DNA from: Neonectria sp. B-13
Lineage: Eukaryota > Ascomycota > Sordariomycetes > Hypocreales > Nectriaceae
Assembly (NCBI GenBank): GCA_002682825.1
Contig: NOKP01000027.1
Coordinates: 372,001 to 436,000, forward strand
Direction of reading: 5' to 3'
Length of the DNA stretch: 64,000 nucleotides
Shown here one piece after another: positions 33,911-45,003 of the stretch. Each line of letters opens with the position of its first letter. Position 1 is the stretch's first letter. Made by a program: the position numbers and the translations under genes. The notes under the pieces were generated by a model that worked only from the letters and a program-made list of their open reading frames with translations, did no database searches and was not told where the DNA came from.

Positions 33911-35635
33911 TCAAGAGCTCTTAGCCTTCTTGCGTCCCGACTTCTTGGGCTCCTCTTGGGGCTCAGCGGCCTTGGTCGATACCCGTCGGCGCTTCTGAAC
34001 GGGGCTAGCCGGAGGAGGGGGCTTAGCATCCACCTCAGCAGCAGGAGTAGCCGTCTTGCGCTTACGGCCACCGGTGGCCTTCTTGGGGGTCTTCGCAGGG
34101 GCCTCCTCATCGTCAGCCGGAGCGGCAGCAACCTGCTGGAGCTGCTCCGCGATGGCGTCCTGGTCGTTGGCGGGGGCCTCAGTTTGGGTGACGTCCTTGA
34201 GTTCGGGCATGGGGATGTGGTAGTCCTCGGCGTACTTAAGGGCCTCCTCGTCGGTCATAGTCTTGGCATGGGGGTTGCCGTTCTTGTACGAGTGCACACG
34301 GGCATTGTACAGACGAAGGTTGTACTGGTAGGCATTGTTCCAGCCCTGCTTCTCATGAGGGCCCATGTGAGCCCATCGTCGCTGACCCTCCTCCTGCACA
34401 GCACCCTTGGGAGCCTCGGAACCGAGGTCGTTGGCAATGATGGAGCGGGCGTGCTGCATGTAGAGGAAATAAGGGGTCAGGGGTCGCTTGGGAGCGTTGG
34501 GGTCAATGGTACGCTTCTTGCGCTCCTTCTTCTCCTCAACTGGGGGAGCGAGCTCGGCGACGGGCATGATGAGGTGAGCGGCAGCATGCTCAAAGTTGGC
34601 GAGGATATCGCCCTGGGCGCCCTCAGCGGTGGGTTCGCCGAGGAGGAGGTTGGTCTGGCGAACATAGTCGGCAGTGAAGGAACGCAGAAGCTCCAGGATA
34701 GTGGTCAGACGGCCAACAGCCTAAGTGAGGTCAGGTTAGCGAGATGATTCCCATGAGACAGCGGTTTGAGTTGGTAAGGTATTGAACGGTGGGTATAAGA
34801 CTGAACGAGTGGGAACAGTGGAGTGGAGTGCAGGATGATGTAGTTGTAGTGGAGAGCTTGGGAGGGACCTGGAGCTAAGCTGCCATGTCGCGGTGGCCAT
34901 AGCTCCTCGGCAGCAGCAAGCGCAAGAGTCCACCAGAGCGCGGGGCTTGTGTAAACAATGCGTTGAGTGCGGCGCGTCTTGCCTTGCAAGTGCCAACTCA
35001 AGCAGGGCCTTTTGTCTTTGTGTGCTTGTGCGACATTGGGGGAGAAGTGTCCCCTGAAGTCGCGCTGGAGGAACTGGGGAGCCGAGGCTTTTCAGGCAGA
35101 AACTCGCTTGAGTCTCGTGCTGTTGCTTGCCAGGTCGTGGAGCAGTTATAGAGACAGCACGTTGGAGGTGTCTAGCGCTGCCCAGAGTGCCTACGCTTGA
35201 GAGCTCACGCCTGGTGAACGACGCAGGTCTCCAAGTCACTTCAACTCATGCGCCACCTGGGCAGAGCATAACAAGCCAAGACAAATCGCTCAAGAGCTTT
35301 CTGTCGCGCTCTGCCGTGAGGCACAGGGAAAGAAAATGAGAAGAGGAATGCGCTTCAGAGGCGTAGAGGCGGGTTCAAAGCAGGGGAGAAGGGCCATGAC
35401 GAGTGGACGATGAACAGGGCAGCTGATGTAGACATGTAAAGAGTCAAGCACTTACCGAGTCGCGAACGCGCAGGAAGCTATCATTGTCGACGACGCGTTG
35501 AGGAACACCGGGCTGTTGGGGAGGCGCAACAGTCGTAGGAAGAGGAATGGGAAGCATAGGCGTCGGGACCGCGGCGATGGGTGCAACCGCAGCGGGAGCA
35601 ACCTTGGGCTCGGCCGTCTTCTTGGGGCGAGGCAT
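33911..35635 (-). CDS. HMG-box chromatin protein, NHP10/HMO1-like
   Basis: Nuclear non-sequence-specific DNA-bending protein; yeast Nhp10 is an INO80 subunit, and assignment to that complex is inference. Exons are 35635-35456 (60 codons) and 34720-33911, giving 329 aa. The intron is 735 bp, by far the longest here, with donor GTAAGT and acceptor CTTAG; RVRDS/AVGRLTTILELL keeps frame. The N-terminus is Pro/Ala-rich. A helical region (TTILELLRSFTADYVRQTNL) precedes one HMG box at about 133-205: DPNAPKRPLTPYFLYMQHAR, then QRRWAHMGPHEKQGW with the core aromatic residues. The C-terminal third is Ala/Lys-rich with basic clusters (KRRRVST, KKSGRKKAKSS) that look like nuclear localisation signals. 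Confidence 0.85.
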
Positions 35636-38600
35636 TGTGACTTGGTACTGAGGGGAAAAGTGGTGTTGAGAGGCGATAGGCGCTGGCGCGTTTTCGCGTC
35701 AACTTCAGGTTGCTTGGTGCGGCGGCGGCTCTGAAATTCAGGAAGCGGCGGGCGTATGAATCCTCTGTTGCGACTATTCGCGGCGGATGGTTTAGGTGAA
35801 GCCGGGATGGAGGATTGGATAGTAACGGGTTTGCAGTGGGCAGCGCTGTTGTCCGCTGTGATGATGGTTGATGGCGGGCAGATTCAGCGGTCTTGGGGGA
35901 TGAGAGGGGAATGGAGGGGGATGAGGGAGTGCTGAAGATCGGGGGGAAAACAACTCGGGGGCTGGGGGTGGGCGGTGCGCTGAATATGTAGGGGCCGGCC
36001 ACCGCGCGCAATCAGTCAGTGAGTGGGCGAAGTGTGGGTGAGTGGGTGTGGGTGACCTGAAGGAGCCCCGGAAAAAAAAACTGCATGGCCCAAAAAGTGA
36101 TGGGAGTTGAGTGGCCCCCCGCCCGCAAGTCCCCAGGCGGGTGCTGCCCTCCTCCCCTTTCCCCTCTAAGGAAAAGGAAAAAAAAAGTGCTCTCGCCTCA
36201 GGCTGGAATAGCCCAAAGGATGAAGCCCGGACGCCAGCTTAAAGCGAAGACGTCCAGCTCCATGGCGCAGAAGCGGCTGCTGCAGTGGGATGCCTGACTG
36301 GACTGCCAGTAGCTCACTGAACCATCCATCCAGTCCACTCCTCTGGACCTCCCACCCGACTTGACTCCGTCTGTAAATCCCCCGCCCAGCCCAGCGCACA
36401 ACAGCAAAATTTTCCATCCTTCCCGGCCGGTCCTCTCTACCTTGCGCTCGCGCTCGCGCCCCCTCTCACTCACACTCACACACACAAGTGACAAACCTAC
36501 CACAAGCGGGGGCCGTCCGGTTATGGGGGGACAGCGCCGTCCACAGCAGACAGGAACCCGACGAAAATTTGGGATTTGAAAACCAGGCCCGGCCTGCCAA
36601 AGCCCAGGACCCAACGTGCACAGGCTGAACCCAGGTTTTCAGGGCCGCCTAGATCTGGTCCTGGACGACGCTCCATGCTACTCCCGCTGAGCTTGGGGCC
36701 TCTCAACCTCTGTAGTAGCTCGCCACAGCGCCAGGTCAATGGGCGTCAACGATCGGACGCCGCCGACCGACCCAGGCAGACTGCTCCAGCAGCCTCGCTG
36801 CAACTTCCAGTGAACGTTCACGGGTGCAACACCACTCGTTGGCTCGCTCTTCTTCCATCTGGCATCAGCACTTGCCTTGGCTCGCAACAGACTCGCTCAA
36901 TTGTCCCGTCACAGCCTCACCCGACACACAAGAAGAGAACATCTTTCTCCTCTTCCCCCCCTCGAACCGCCTCACTCACACCTTACCTCACCTCACCTCA
37001 CATGGCCTCGACTGACCAGGCCGGGCAGCCAGCCCACAGCCCCCGACAGTTGCTGACTGGTCAGTCGCCAGCGGCCTCGGGCACCCTAGGCCCCTCCGCC
37101 CCGTCGCCCGCAGCCTACTGCTGCAGGAGCCAGCGCCCGTGGCATGGTGACGACTGATGGGCGAGGCACTTGGTCACTCCAAAGTCCAGACGTCATCGTT
37201 CTGTATCTACTGCGTATTCGACTATTGCGGTTGCCGATTCAATTCCCTCGTGGAATTCCCTATCGCGTCGTATCTTGTGCTTTTGCACATGCATCTCCGT
37301 CTTTATTGTTCTTGCTCGTGGTGCATGTCGAGTTTGCGACACAGGAGCGCCTATAGCTCCAGGTCCAGGCCTCATAAGCCGGCGCGTCCTTGCCCTGATG
37401 CTTCAGCGATACCTCTGGGGGACTCGCCTGAGGATGTTTTTAGCGCCTTGGGAGATGCGCTCTCCAGGGCGCTTAGGGAGATTTGTGCGAGCAAGATCAG
37501 CTTCCGTCCGTTGGGGCCACATTACCAGCCAGGTCGAGTGTCACACTGGTCCTGCCTGTACCCAATGTGCTGGCAGCGAGGGCTGGGCAGGCGGGGCCAT
37601 TCCAGCGCCTTCGCTCTCGGCCTGTACATCTCAGCACGACAGACCAGCCAGACACCTGCAGCGCGAGCAGAGCCTCCGCACTGGCTGCCCCCTCCAGGCT
37701 CCAGGCCATCCGCCCTTTTCCTGAGCCTGCCGAAGCCCCAGCGGCTCCAGGCCATCCGTCCTGTCCCGGCGGGGGAACATGTCGTAGTTGTACAGCGGGT
37801 TTGGGTGGTTTAAAGCGGCGATCAAGGCCAGGGTGATGGATGATTGTCCTGCACATCCATCTTTCAGCCGTCCTCCCGTCAGTCCCTAAGTAGGTTCCCC
37901 AGTCCCCGTGGCTTCAGCATGGTGCTCAACGGCGCATGCTGTCGTGGTCGGCTCGTAGTTGTTCAGCTAGGGCAAGGACCGGACAGTGCTTAGGTTTGAC
38001 AGGCGCCAGGTGCCTTCCGCCAAAGGTCGCTCATCGCCCAAATCGCTTAGAGCTCACTCAGTGATCTCAACACTGGAGGAAAGTACCCAGGCCGGGCTTG
38101 CAGCTATCATTGCCCTGCTCATCCCCAAGGCAAGAGCCCCCAAACCGTTCGTGCACTTACCCTCTCAGACCTGCTGGGCTTCAGGGCAGCGTTTTCTAGG
38201 AAGGGACCTCGGCAGTATCCATCCAAGACCCAACTTCCTAGTATGTTGCTTCCATGGGGCTCTCACTATTAAGTATCTAAGCTCTCAAACACACGCTCAA
38301 GCAGCCTTCCCGGTGCGCTTGGTCTAGCTGCCAACTCCCAGCCAGGCAGCCAACGTCGCATCTCGACAACTGGTCGTTGGTGTCCTTCTTCCATACACTC
38401 GTATCTTGCGCTTGGTGCTCCCAGGTACAATTAAAATCAGTTGCGCGTCCAAGCTGTTTCTTGGTTTAGATCCTACCTATCTACTAAACCGACATATGTC
38501 TCTATCAACACTTACCATCTCTGATTCTCTACCCAGCCATGGGACAACAAGCAATCATGACAGCGCATCGGCTGGTGCATGTCAACTTCTCCGACTTCCC

Positions 38601-40409
38601 TCGGAAAACCCAGCTTCGCATTGAACATGGACACGGCCAGCCGCGTGGCTTCGGCAGATTATTGCATCTATAGACTTGGATTCATCCCAGACGGACAGGT
38701 CAATGAAGTTGCTATTCATCCACAAGATATCCACCACAACTCGAGAGGGTTGACTAGAGAAACCCCCAAGTGGCGGGAACTTGCAAACTTCCAATGGGTA
38801 AGGACTCAACACTCAAGTTTTATGTTTCGTTTGACCTTGATTTTGTCAGTTCGCCCCATTGGCGCTGAGTTTATGGATATAACACCTTCAGCTCCCATAA
38901 AATCACCCCAGTATAGAGGAGAGAACACATGAAAGCTCACCGTCCAAAAGCAAGATAAGGAAAATAGGAAGACAAAGGTGTCCGTCCTTATTATACCCAT
39001 CCCAATTACATCATCCTGGTCCCACATACCTCAAGAGAGCACCCTGATGGATGTGAAATGGATCAGCCGGTTCAAGAGCTCGACCGGAGCTTTCCCTCTG
39101 CCGGCAGGATTGTGGTATAAAGACGCACAAGTCCTCATCCATTAATTTCCCAAGAATTCCGACCTCGAACTTCTACGTTTGAGAGATTCCGTTCATCTCC
39201 ATCCCTGTCTGGATTGGTTGTTATCCCTCCATCATGTTGAGAGACTCGCAGTTCCACTAATTACAGCCTCCAGCTCTCGTTGTCAGACGCGTCTCAGAAT
39301 GAGGGGCAGCTTGGCGATACGTACACAAACGACACGTGATACCTGAGGTGCTGCCCTCTGCTCCTGTCATACAGCAAACTCCACAACCTGTCCCACGAAG
39401 ATCTGAATCTACGAATACACACCCGCCTGCTTGACACATCTTGCCTTGCCTAACATACTCCGCGCTGTCTTCTCGGCTGTCTTCTTTCCCCAGGATGAGG
39501 GCCAAACAGTTCACGACTCGTTCGAGCTATGCCACCTTCACCGACCTAAGCAAGCCATCCAAGCGCGGCGGGGCCTGCTTAGCTGCCCCTCATCAGCGAG
39601 CTTTGGTTCGATGACGGACGATCGCCGGGCATCCACTTCACTTGTGTCGCAGACCCCTGCTGCTAGGTGACTGAGATGGAGGGGCTCGGTACTTGACGTT
39701 TCGATGGAATCAGCACACGACGGCGAGGTACCGGAATCCCTGCTCCAGCTCTCCAAGCTCCCTCGCCCAGATACCCCTCCATCTTCCAACAGCCGCAGAC
39801 CCCGGGCGCGTATGATTTCATGCTTGATTGCTAGTGGGCGAATTGCAGGCTGGGTGGTCAAAGGGTGCCCCCCAAGAGCCGGGCCAGTGCCTCAAGCGTG
39901 CATTGAATCAGAAGCCGGGCCAGAAACTGGGATGGAAACTTGCGACGGCCATTGCGACGGAGTCGTCGGAGTGTGGGTGGGAGGGAGCCCGTATCGTGTA
40001 GAGTGGCCTGTGGCTGGCAGCTTGTCTTGGCAGTCGTAGCTGTTGCGGGTGCTGATATTGGTGCTGATATTGGTGCTTTGATACCTGTTTCTCGTTGGGT
40101 AACGCGCTGCTTGGTTGCGTTGCTCAGTGCCACTGTTTGCACCACTCTGCAATCCACGCCAGCTGAGAACGTGCGTCACTTGCCCCTCAGCTCAGACAAC
40201 CCCTCCTCCACCTCCACGTCCTCACCCTCTCCCTTTTCTCCCCTTCTCTTCTCCTTCTACACCAGCAACCCTCCAAATCTCTCGATCTTCATCCATCACC
40301 CCTTCGCTAGCTCGATTGGGGACTTTCAATTATACCACTTGTGCCTCGTCACCTCCATCGCCTTCTATTTGGGACCTGTCCCAGCACGTGAAGAACGGAA
40401 CACGCAAAC
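35636..40409. other. 4.8-kb gene-poor region upstream of het-c
   Basis: After the HMG-box promoter (to about 36.1 kb) I recognise no gene up to the het-c ATG. Several medium frames exist (for example 36576-37157, 37157-37813, 38579-38932) but none shows a known domain. A polypyrimidine stretch with an ATG at about 37001 resembles a gene start, yet the frame that follows is low-complexity and stops at 37157. A direct repeat of about 19 bp (GGCTCCAGGCCATCCG core) occurs at about 37698 and 37743. Base composition is not AT-rich, so this is not an obvious RIP-mutated transposon. Confidence 0.5.
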
Positions 40410-43400
40410 ATGTTCAGCTTCAGGTCTCACGGCCTCCTGGTGGGGCTCATCATCCTCGTTGGCCTGGCCTCTCCCGCCTTCGCCTTCGGTGCCGGAAACA
40501 TCGCCTCCATCTCCAAGGTCGAGGGCCAGAACTGTAAGCAACCGCGAGTGGTGATCCTCCCTCCTACTCCGATCCCCGCATACTGACAAGCTCTCTCCAG
40601 GGCGACACGGCGATATCGAAGATGCTCTACTCACCCTTACCATGGCTCGCGCCCTGAACGGCAAGAAGTTTAACAAGCTTACCGTTTCCCGTGTCTACTT
40701 TGGTAACTGGCTCCGCGATTACTCCCAGGCCGTCGACGTCGGAACTGTCAAGTCCGTCTCTGCCGAGGCCATCCGCCTCCTGCTCTGCGTTCTTGGCTTC
40801 CTGACCTTCGGCTACGGATCTGGCGAGTTCGAGGTCACCGCGGATCGCCTTGGATGCTACCGCCCCGAAGAGCACATTGACAACCCCAAGGACTATGCTG
40901 AGAATATCGACGCTCGCCAGTACGATCGGCGCCTCCGAGGGCCCATCGATGAGCGCCGAGAGCTCTCGATCGACCCTGAGTCGGGCATGAAGAACTACAT
41001 TGCCAACGAAGGTGCTGGCATCATGACATCCGCCAAGCTTGTGAAGAAACTCTTTACCCGCTCCATTGAGCTGGGTCGTCGCTACAAGGAGAGTGATAAG
41101 AAAGTTGACAAGTACGAGTGCCTCCGCCTCTTGGGAACTGGACTCCACTGCCTTGAAGGTCGGTACCTCTCCGCTGCCTGGCTGTCCGCTCTAGCTACCA
41201 AAACACGTATTCTGGATCTCGGAATACTGTGTTTACGCAACTCCCTTCAAAACTAACAACATACTTACAGACTTCTTTGCCCACAGCAACTACTGTGAGC
41301 TTGCCTTGATTGAGCTGGGCGAGCGTGACGTCTTTCCCCATGTCGGACGTGACACTCAGATTGAGATTGAAGGTGCTCGTCAGCCCGTGTACCCCATTGT
41401 CACCGGCACTTTCGGTGGTGTTGATTTCCTGCACTCCGTCACTGGTGAAGGTAGGCCATCTCGTCGCATTCACTTCGAGACAATATCGCTAACGCCTTGC
41501 AGTGTCCGACAAGCTGACCCAGAACGAGATTGACGAGCTCGAGGGCACCCTCCAAGAGGGAGCTAAGTCAGATACCAGCATGCTCCGTGACCTTCTCGAC
41601 AAGATTCCTGACGGCATCTTTGGCGACAAGCACCAGAGTGACCGGGTCGATGAGCTTCAATCTAGCGCGACTCAAGCTCAGATGGAGAACACCACTGTCT
41701 CTCCTCGTGAGCCTGAGGAGTTCACTCAATACATCCAGAATGTTTTCAGGCAGGTGATGCCAGCCATTGAGTTCCATGACGACATCATGAAGAGCATCTC
41801 TACTGCTATCCAGAATATCCCCGTTCTACCTAAGGTTATCGAGGAGCTTGAAGAGCAGCTGTCTGTCTTTATCTTTTCCATCATTGCTCCCTTCATCATC
41901 CCCCTCATCCAGCAAATCCGCAACGAGCTCAAGACCGGCTCCGATGAGATCATTGAGAGCAGCGAGCGGGAGCAGCACATTGTGTTCCATGATGACAGGT
42001 CGAGTGACCCCACGCACTCCATGCTGTCCAAGGACCACTTCTCCAACGTATGTACTTCTCTAATATCCCCAAGCTCTTTGCAGTTACGCCGTAACGTTTG
42101 TGATCTGATCGTGTCATAGATTCTCAACGAGATCGCTGGCCGATCTGCTGCTAGCATGGTGACCTGGGTCGTTCCCCAGCTCATGAAGGCTATGGACGAC
42201 GACAGTGTCGATATTGACAATCTCCTGGATGGCATCGTGCATGGAATTATGCACCACCCTGCTCAGCGAGAGTTGGGCGGTGGAAAGATCCGTGAGGGCC
42301 GACGCCGCTGCTTCGAGAACGTCAAGGAGTGGTGGGCCGAGCAGGGCGATCGGGGTCAGGATGACTACCGCCGAAAGCTAACCCGCGATGGAGTTCAAAA
42401 TGGTCAGAACCATAAGGAAGGTGTCCATGACACCGGTCACGGCCATGGCTGTGCCGGTAAGCTCAAGATGCGCAAGCTCTATGGCGATGGCAATGAGACG
42501 CTAGAGGACAAGATTGCCGGCGCTGCGGCCGACGCCATCTTTCAGGGTGCCACCGGTGCCCTTTCTGGTATGGTCGAGCAGAACACTGGGTACAAGATGC
42601 CTCAGTCTTCTAGCAAGAAGGAAGAAGAAGGTGGCTTGAGCGGCTTCCTCAACACGGCGAGTTCCTTCTTCGGAGGCGACTCATCGGAGGATAAGGGCTC
42701 CCGTCGTCAGGAGGAGTCGAGCGATAACCGTCAAAGCCAGCAGCGCACTGAGCGCCGCCGTCACGATGATGATGACGACGATAAACATGGCCGCAAGAAC
42801 AGCCAAGAGGGTCGACGCCGCCGTGATAGCAACGAAGGCCGTAGCCATGGAGGCGGTCACGAGCGCCGCGAGGAACACCATGAGGAGCGCCGTGAGGAGT
42901 CTAGCTATGGTGGCGGCTACCAGCGCCAAGAGGAACGCCGTGAGGAGCCTAGTTACGGTGGTGGTTACCAACGTCAAGAGGAACGCCGTGAAGAGCCCAG
43001 TTATGGTGGCGGTTACCAGCGTCAAGAAGAACGCCGTGAAGAGCCCAGTTATGGTGGCGGCTACCAGCGTCAAGAAGAACGTCGTGAGGAGCCCAGCTAT
43101 GGCGGCGGCAGCTACGGAGGTCGTCCCGAGCAGAGCAGCTATGGCGGTGGAGGTGGTGGAGGCTATGGCGGTGATGAGCGCCGTGAGGAAGGTGGTTACG
43201 GAGGCGGCTATGGAGGTCGCCCCGAACAGAGCAGCTATGGCGGTGGAGGTGGTGGAGGCTATGGTGGTGAGCGCCGTGATGAGGGTGGATTTGGCGGCGG
43301 CTCAGCCGATGAGTACGTCCGCCAAGATCAGGGCCAGGGCGGTTACGGCGGCGGCGAGAGCGGCGGTTACGAACGCCGGGATGATCAATCCGGCGGAAAC

Positions 43401-43424
43401 GGGTACGGAGAACGCCGTTGGTAA
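40410..43424 (+). CDS. het-c: HET-C family heterokaryon incompatibility protein
   Basis: Homologue of Neurospora het-c, whose allelic variants trigger vegetative incompatibility between unlike strains (with pin-c); the non-self role here is inferred. Five exons: 40410-40533, 40601-41158, 41271-41450, 41503-42047, 42120-43424, giving 903 aa. Residues 1-25 form a clear signal peptide (GLLVGLIILVGLASPAFA) with cleavage before FGAGN. The Het-C domain follows: WRHGDIEDALLTLTMARALN, VYFGNWLRDYSQAVDVG, LHCLE/DFFAHSNYCELALIELG and FPHVGRDTQIEI. A hydrophobic segment (FIFSIIAPFIIPLIQQI) lies near residue 420. The last 230 residues are hydrophilic and Gly/Arg/Glu/Tyr-rich, with four perfect-length 16-residue repeats, as in other HET-C proteins with Gly-rich tails. 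No HET-domain partner gene is present nearby. Confidence 0.93.
42903..43094 (+). repeat. Four 48-bp tandem repeats inside het-c
   Basis: Four consecutive 48-bp units start at 42903, 42951, 42999 and 43047. Each encodes S-Y-G-G-G-Y-Q-R-Q-E-E-R-R-E-E-P; the first is preceded by S and the last runs on into a Gly-rich variant. DNA differences are mostly synonymous. Two longer related units with GGRPEQSSYGGGGGGGYGG follow at about 43111-43270. Confidence 0.9.
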
Positions 43425-44968
43425 ACAATCCGTCAGCTTGATCGTTGAATATCCCGGAGCAGAAATAGATGGCTCATGTTGGCGGATAAGCTGCACTTAG
43501 GAACAGACTGCCTACTCTTGAGATACGAGGGAGGAAAAAATTGACATTTTGTGTTCACGAAAACTAAACTATGAGAGCTGAGACTGTTATACTTCTGGAA
43601 ATGGTCTTTGAATGTGATGTTAATTGTGATGCAGAGCCTAGTGGGTGAGAAGTTCAGAGGTCTGGCACTGAACGTTGATCATGTCGGAAGGTCTCTATTC
43701 TTGTTAACAACTGGATATTCCCGTTAATTTTTTAAATCACACATTCATCATAGACAGGTTGAAGGCCAGACTCCTTCATGTCATCCTACTATTGAGACAG
43801 TTAACCTCAGTATCAGAAGAGTAGGAACAGAAACGTACGAATATCAACATTCCAAAACGTCGCCAGGGACTGGTCGAACCCCCTGATACAACGGGTCCTG
43901 GGACGAGATCTAATTCTTGCAGTAGGAGGTACACAGAGACGCCGCCTCTGTATTGTTTACGAAATACAAAAGTTCTAGCACTGTAGAAAGAGTTGGTATG
44001 CGTCGCTCTGTTGGGCTTTTTGGCGGATATTTGAAGAGCCAAAATGTTCATGAGAATCCATGGGAATAAGCCATTATCACATCAACAAGTTTCTGGAAGT
44101 TTCCTGGATTTAACGGTTGATTTTGGTTTATGACTGAATGCTTTCGCACAGTATGGCCTCCTCCGTATTGACGGACTTAGGCATGAAGGGGAGGGTGAGT
44201 TGGGGATTCAGGATATATGGATACTGATAGGCGGCTGACTGATATCAGCATGACGACTGAAGGATGGATCGTCGTCTGACTCAAAACAACGACGATCTCC
44301 TTCCTGCACGAGGTATCGGGAGTAACGAATTACAGCACAGGGTCGTAGAAGGGCAAAGGTTCTGGTTTCGTTTCGTTTCGTAGATTATGTCTATCATTTG
44401 TTAGTACTAACTAACAACAAACCAGGCAGTGAAGAGCACCGCCTTGCTGCCGCTCCTCTCCAGGTCGTTCGAGGCGCGCAACAGCTCAGCCACGTGCAAG
44501 GTAAGCAGCCGCGTCATTCGCCGATCCCAGGACATGCAACAAATGCGAAATTAGGCGTACTGTAGAAATGATGTCTCCGAAAGGAGCGGACGGAGAACGG
44601 GTTCGTACAGTGCGGACTACAGTGCAGAGTGCGAACGGGAGAAGTGTGCGTGTGTGTCGTCGGGTGCCTATCATTGAACGAATGCGGGTAGGGGTGTGTG
44701 TGTCGCCGCGAGAGGCAGAAAGAGGGAATGTGGCGGCGGTTAGCTGCCTCAGGAACGCAGGCCAGCTGTCGGCAATACGTAATTGCAGGGCTACCGACAC
44801 ACAGTAGCACCCAGCGCAGCAATGGAACTCTCTCACAGTCCTGCCCGTCTCTCACTTACCGAAACGCGTATTCCGCACCCGCCCAGGGTTTTCAAGTGGC
44901 GTGGCACCAGGCTGGCCATCCTGTTGAGGCCCCAGTTCTTTTTTCCTCAGCTCTCCCGTCGGCCGTCT

Positions 44969-45003
44969 GTCGCCTGTCACCTGTCGCCTGTCGCCTGTCA
45001 CCC
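44969..45003 (+). repeat. 7-bp tandem repeat (GTCRCCT)
   Basis: Five near-identical 7-bp units in a row, alternating GTCGCCT and GTCACCT. Function unknown; probably a short minisatellite. Confidence 0.7.

Noticed and set aside
36576..37813. Two overlapping plus-strand frames that might form a spliced gene
   Set aside because: There is a promoter-like pyrimidine tract and ATG at about 37001, but the products are low complexity, the frames do not join at convincing splice sites, and no homology is recognised.
38579..38932. 118-codon frame with protein-like text around VNEVAIHPQDIHHNSRG
   Set aside because: Short, isolated, no known family and no supporting neighbouring exons; kept only as part of the gene-poor region.
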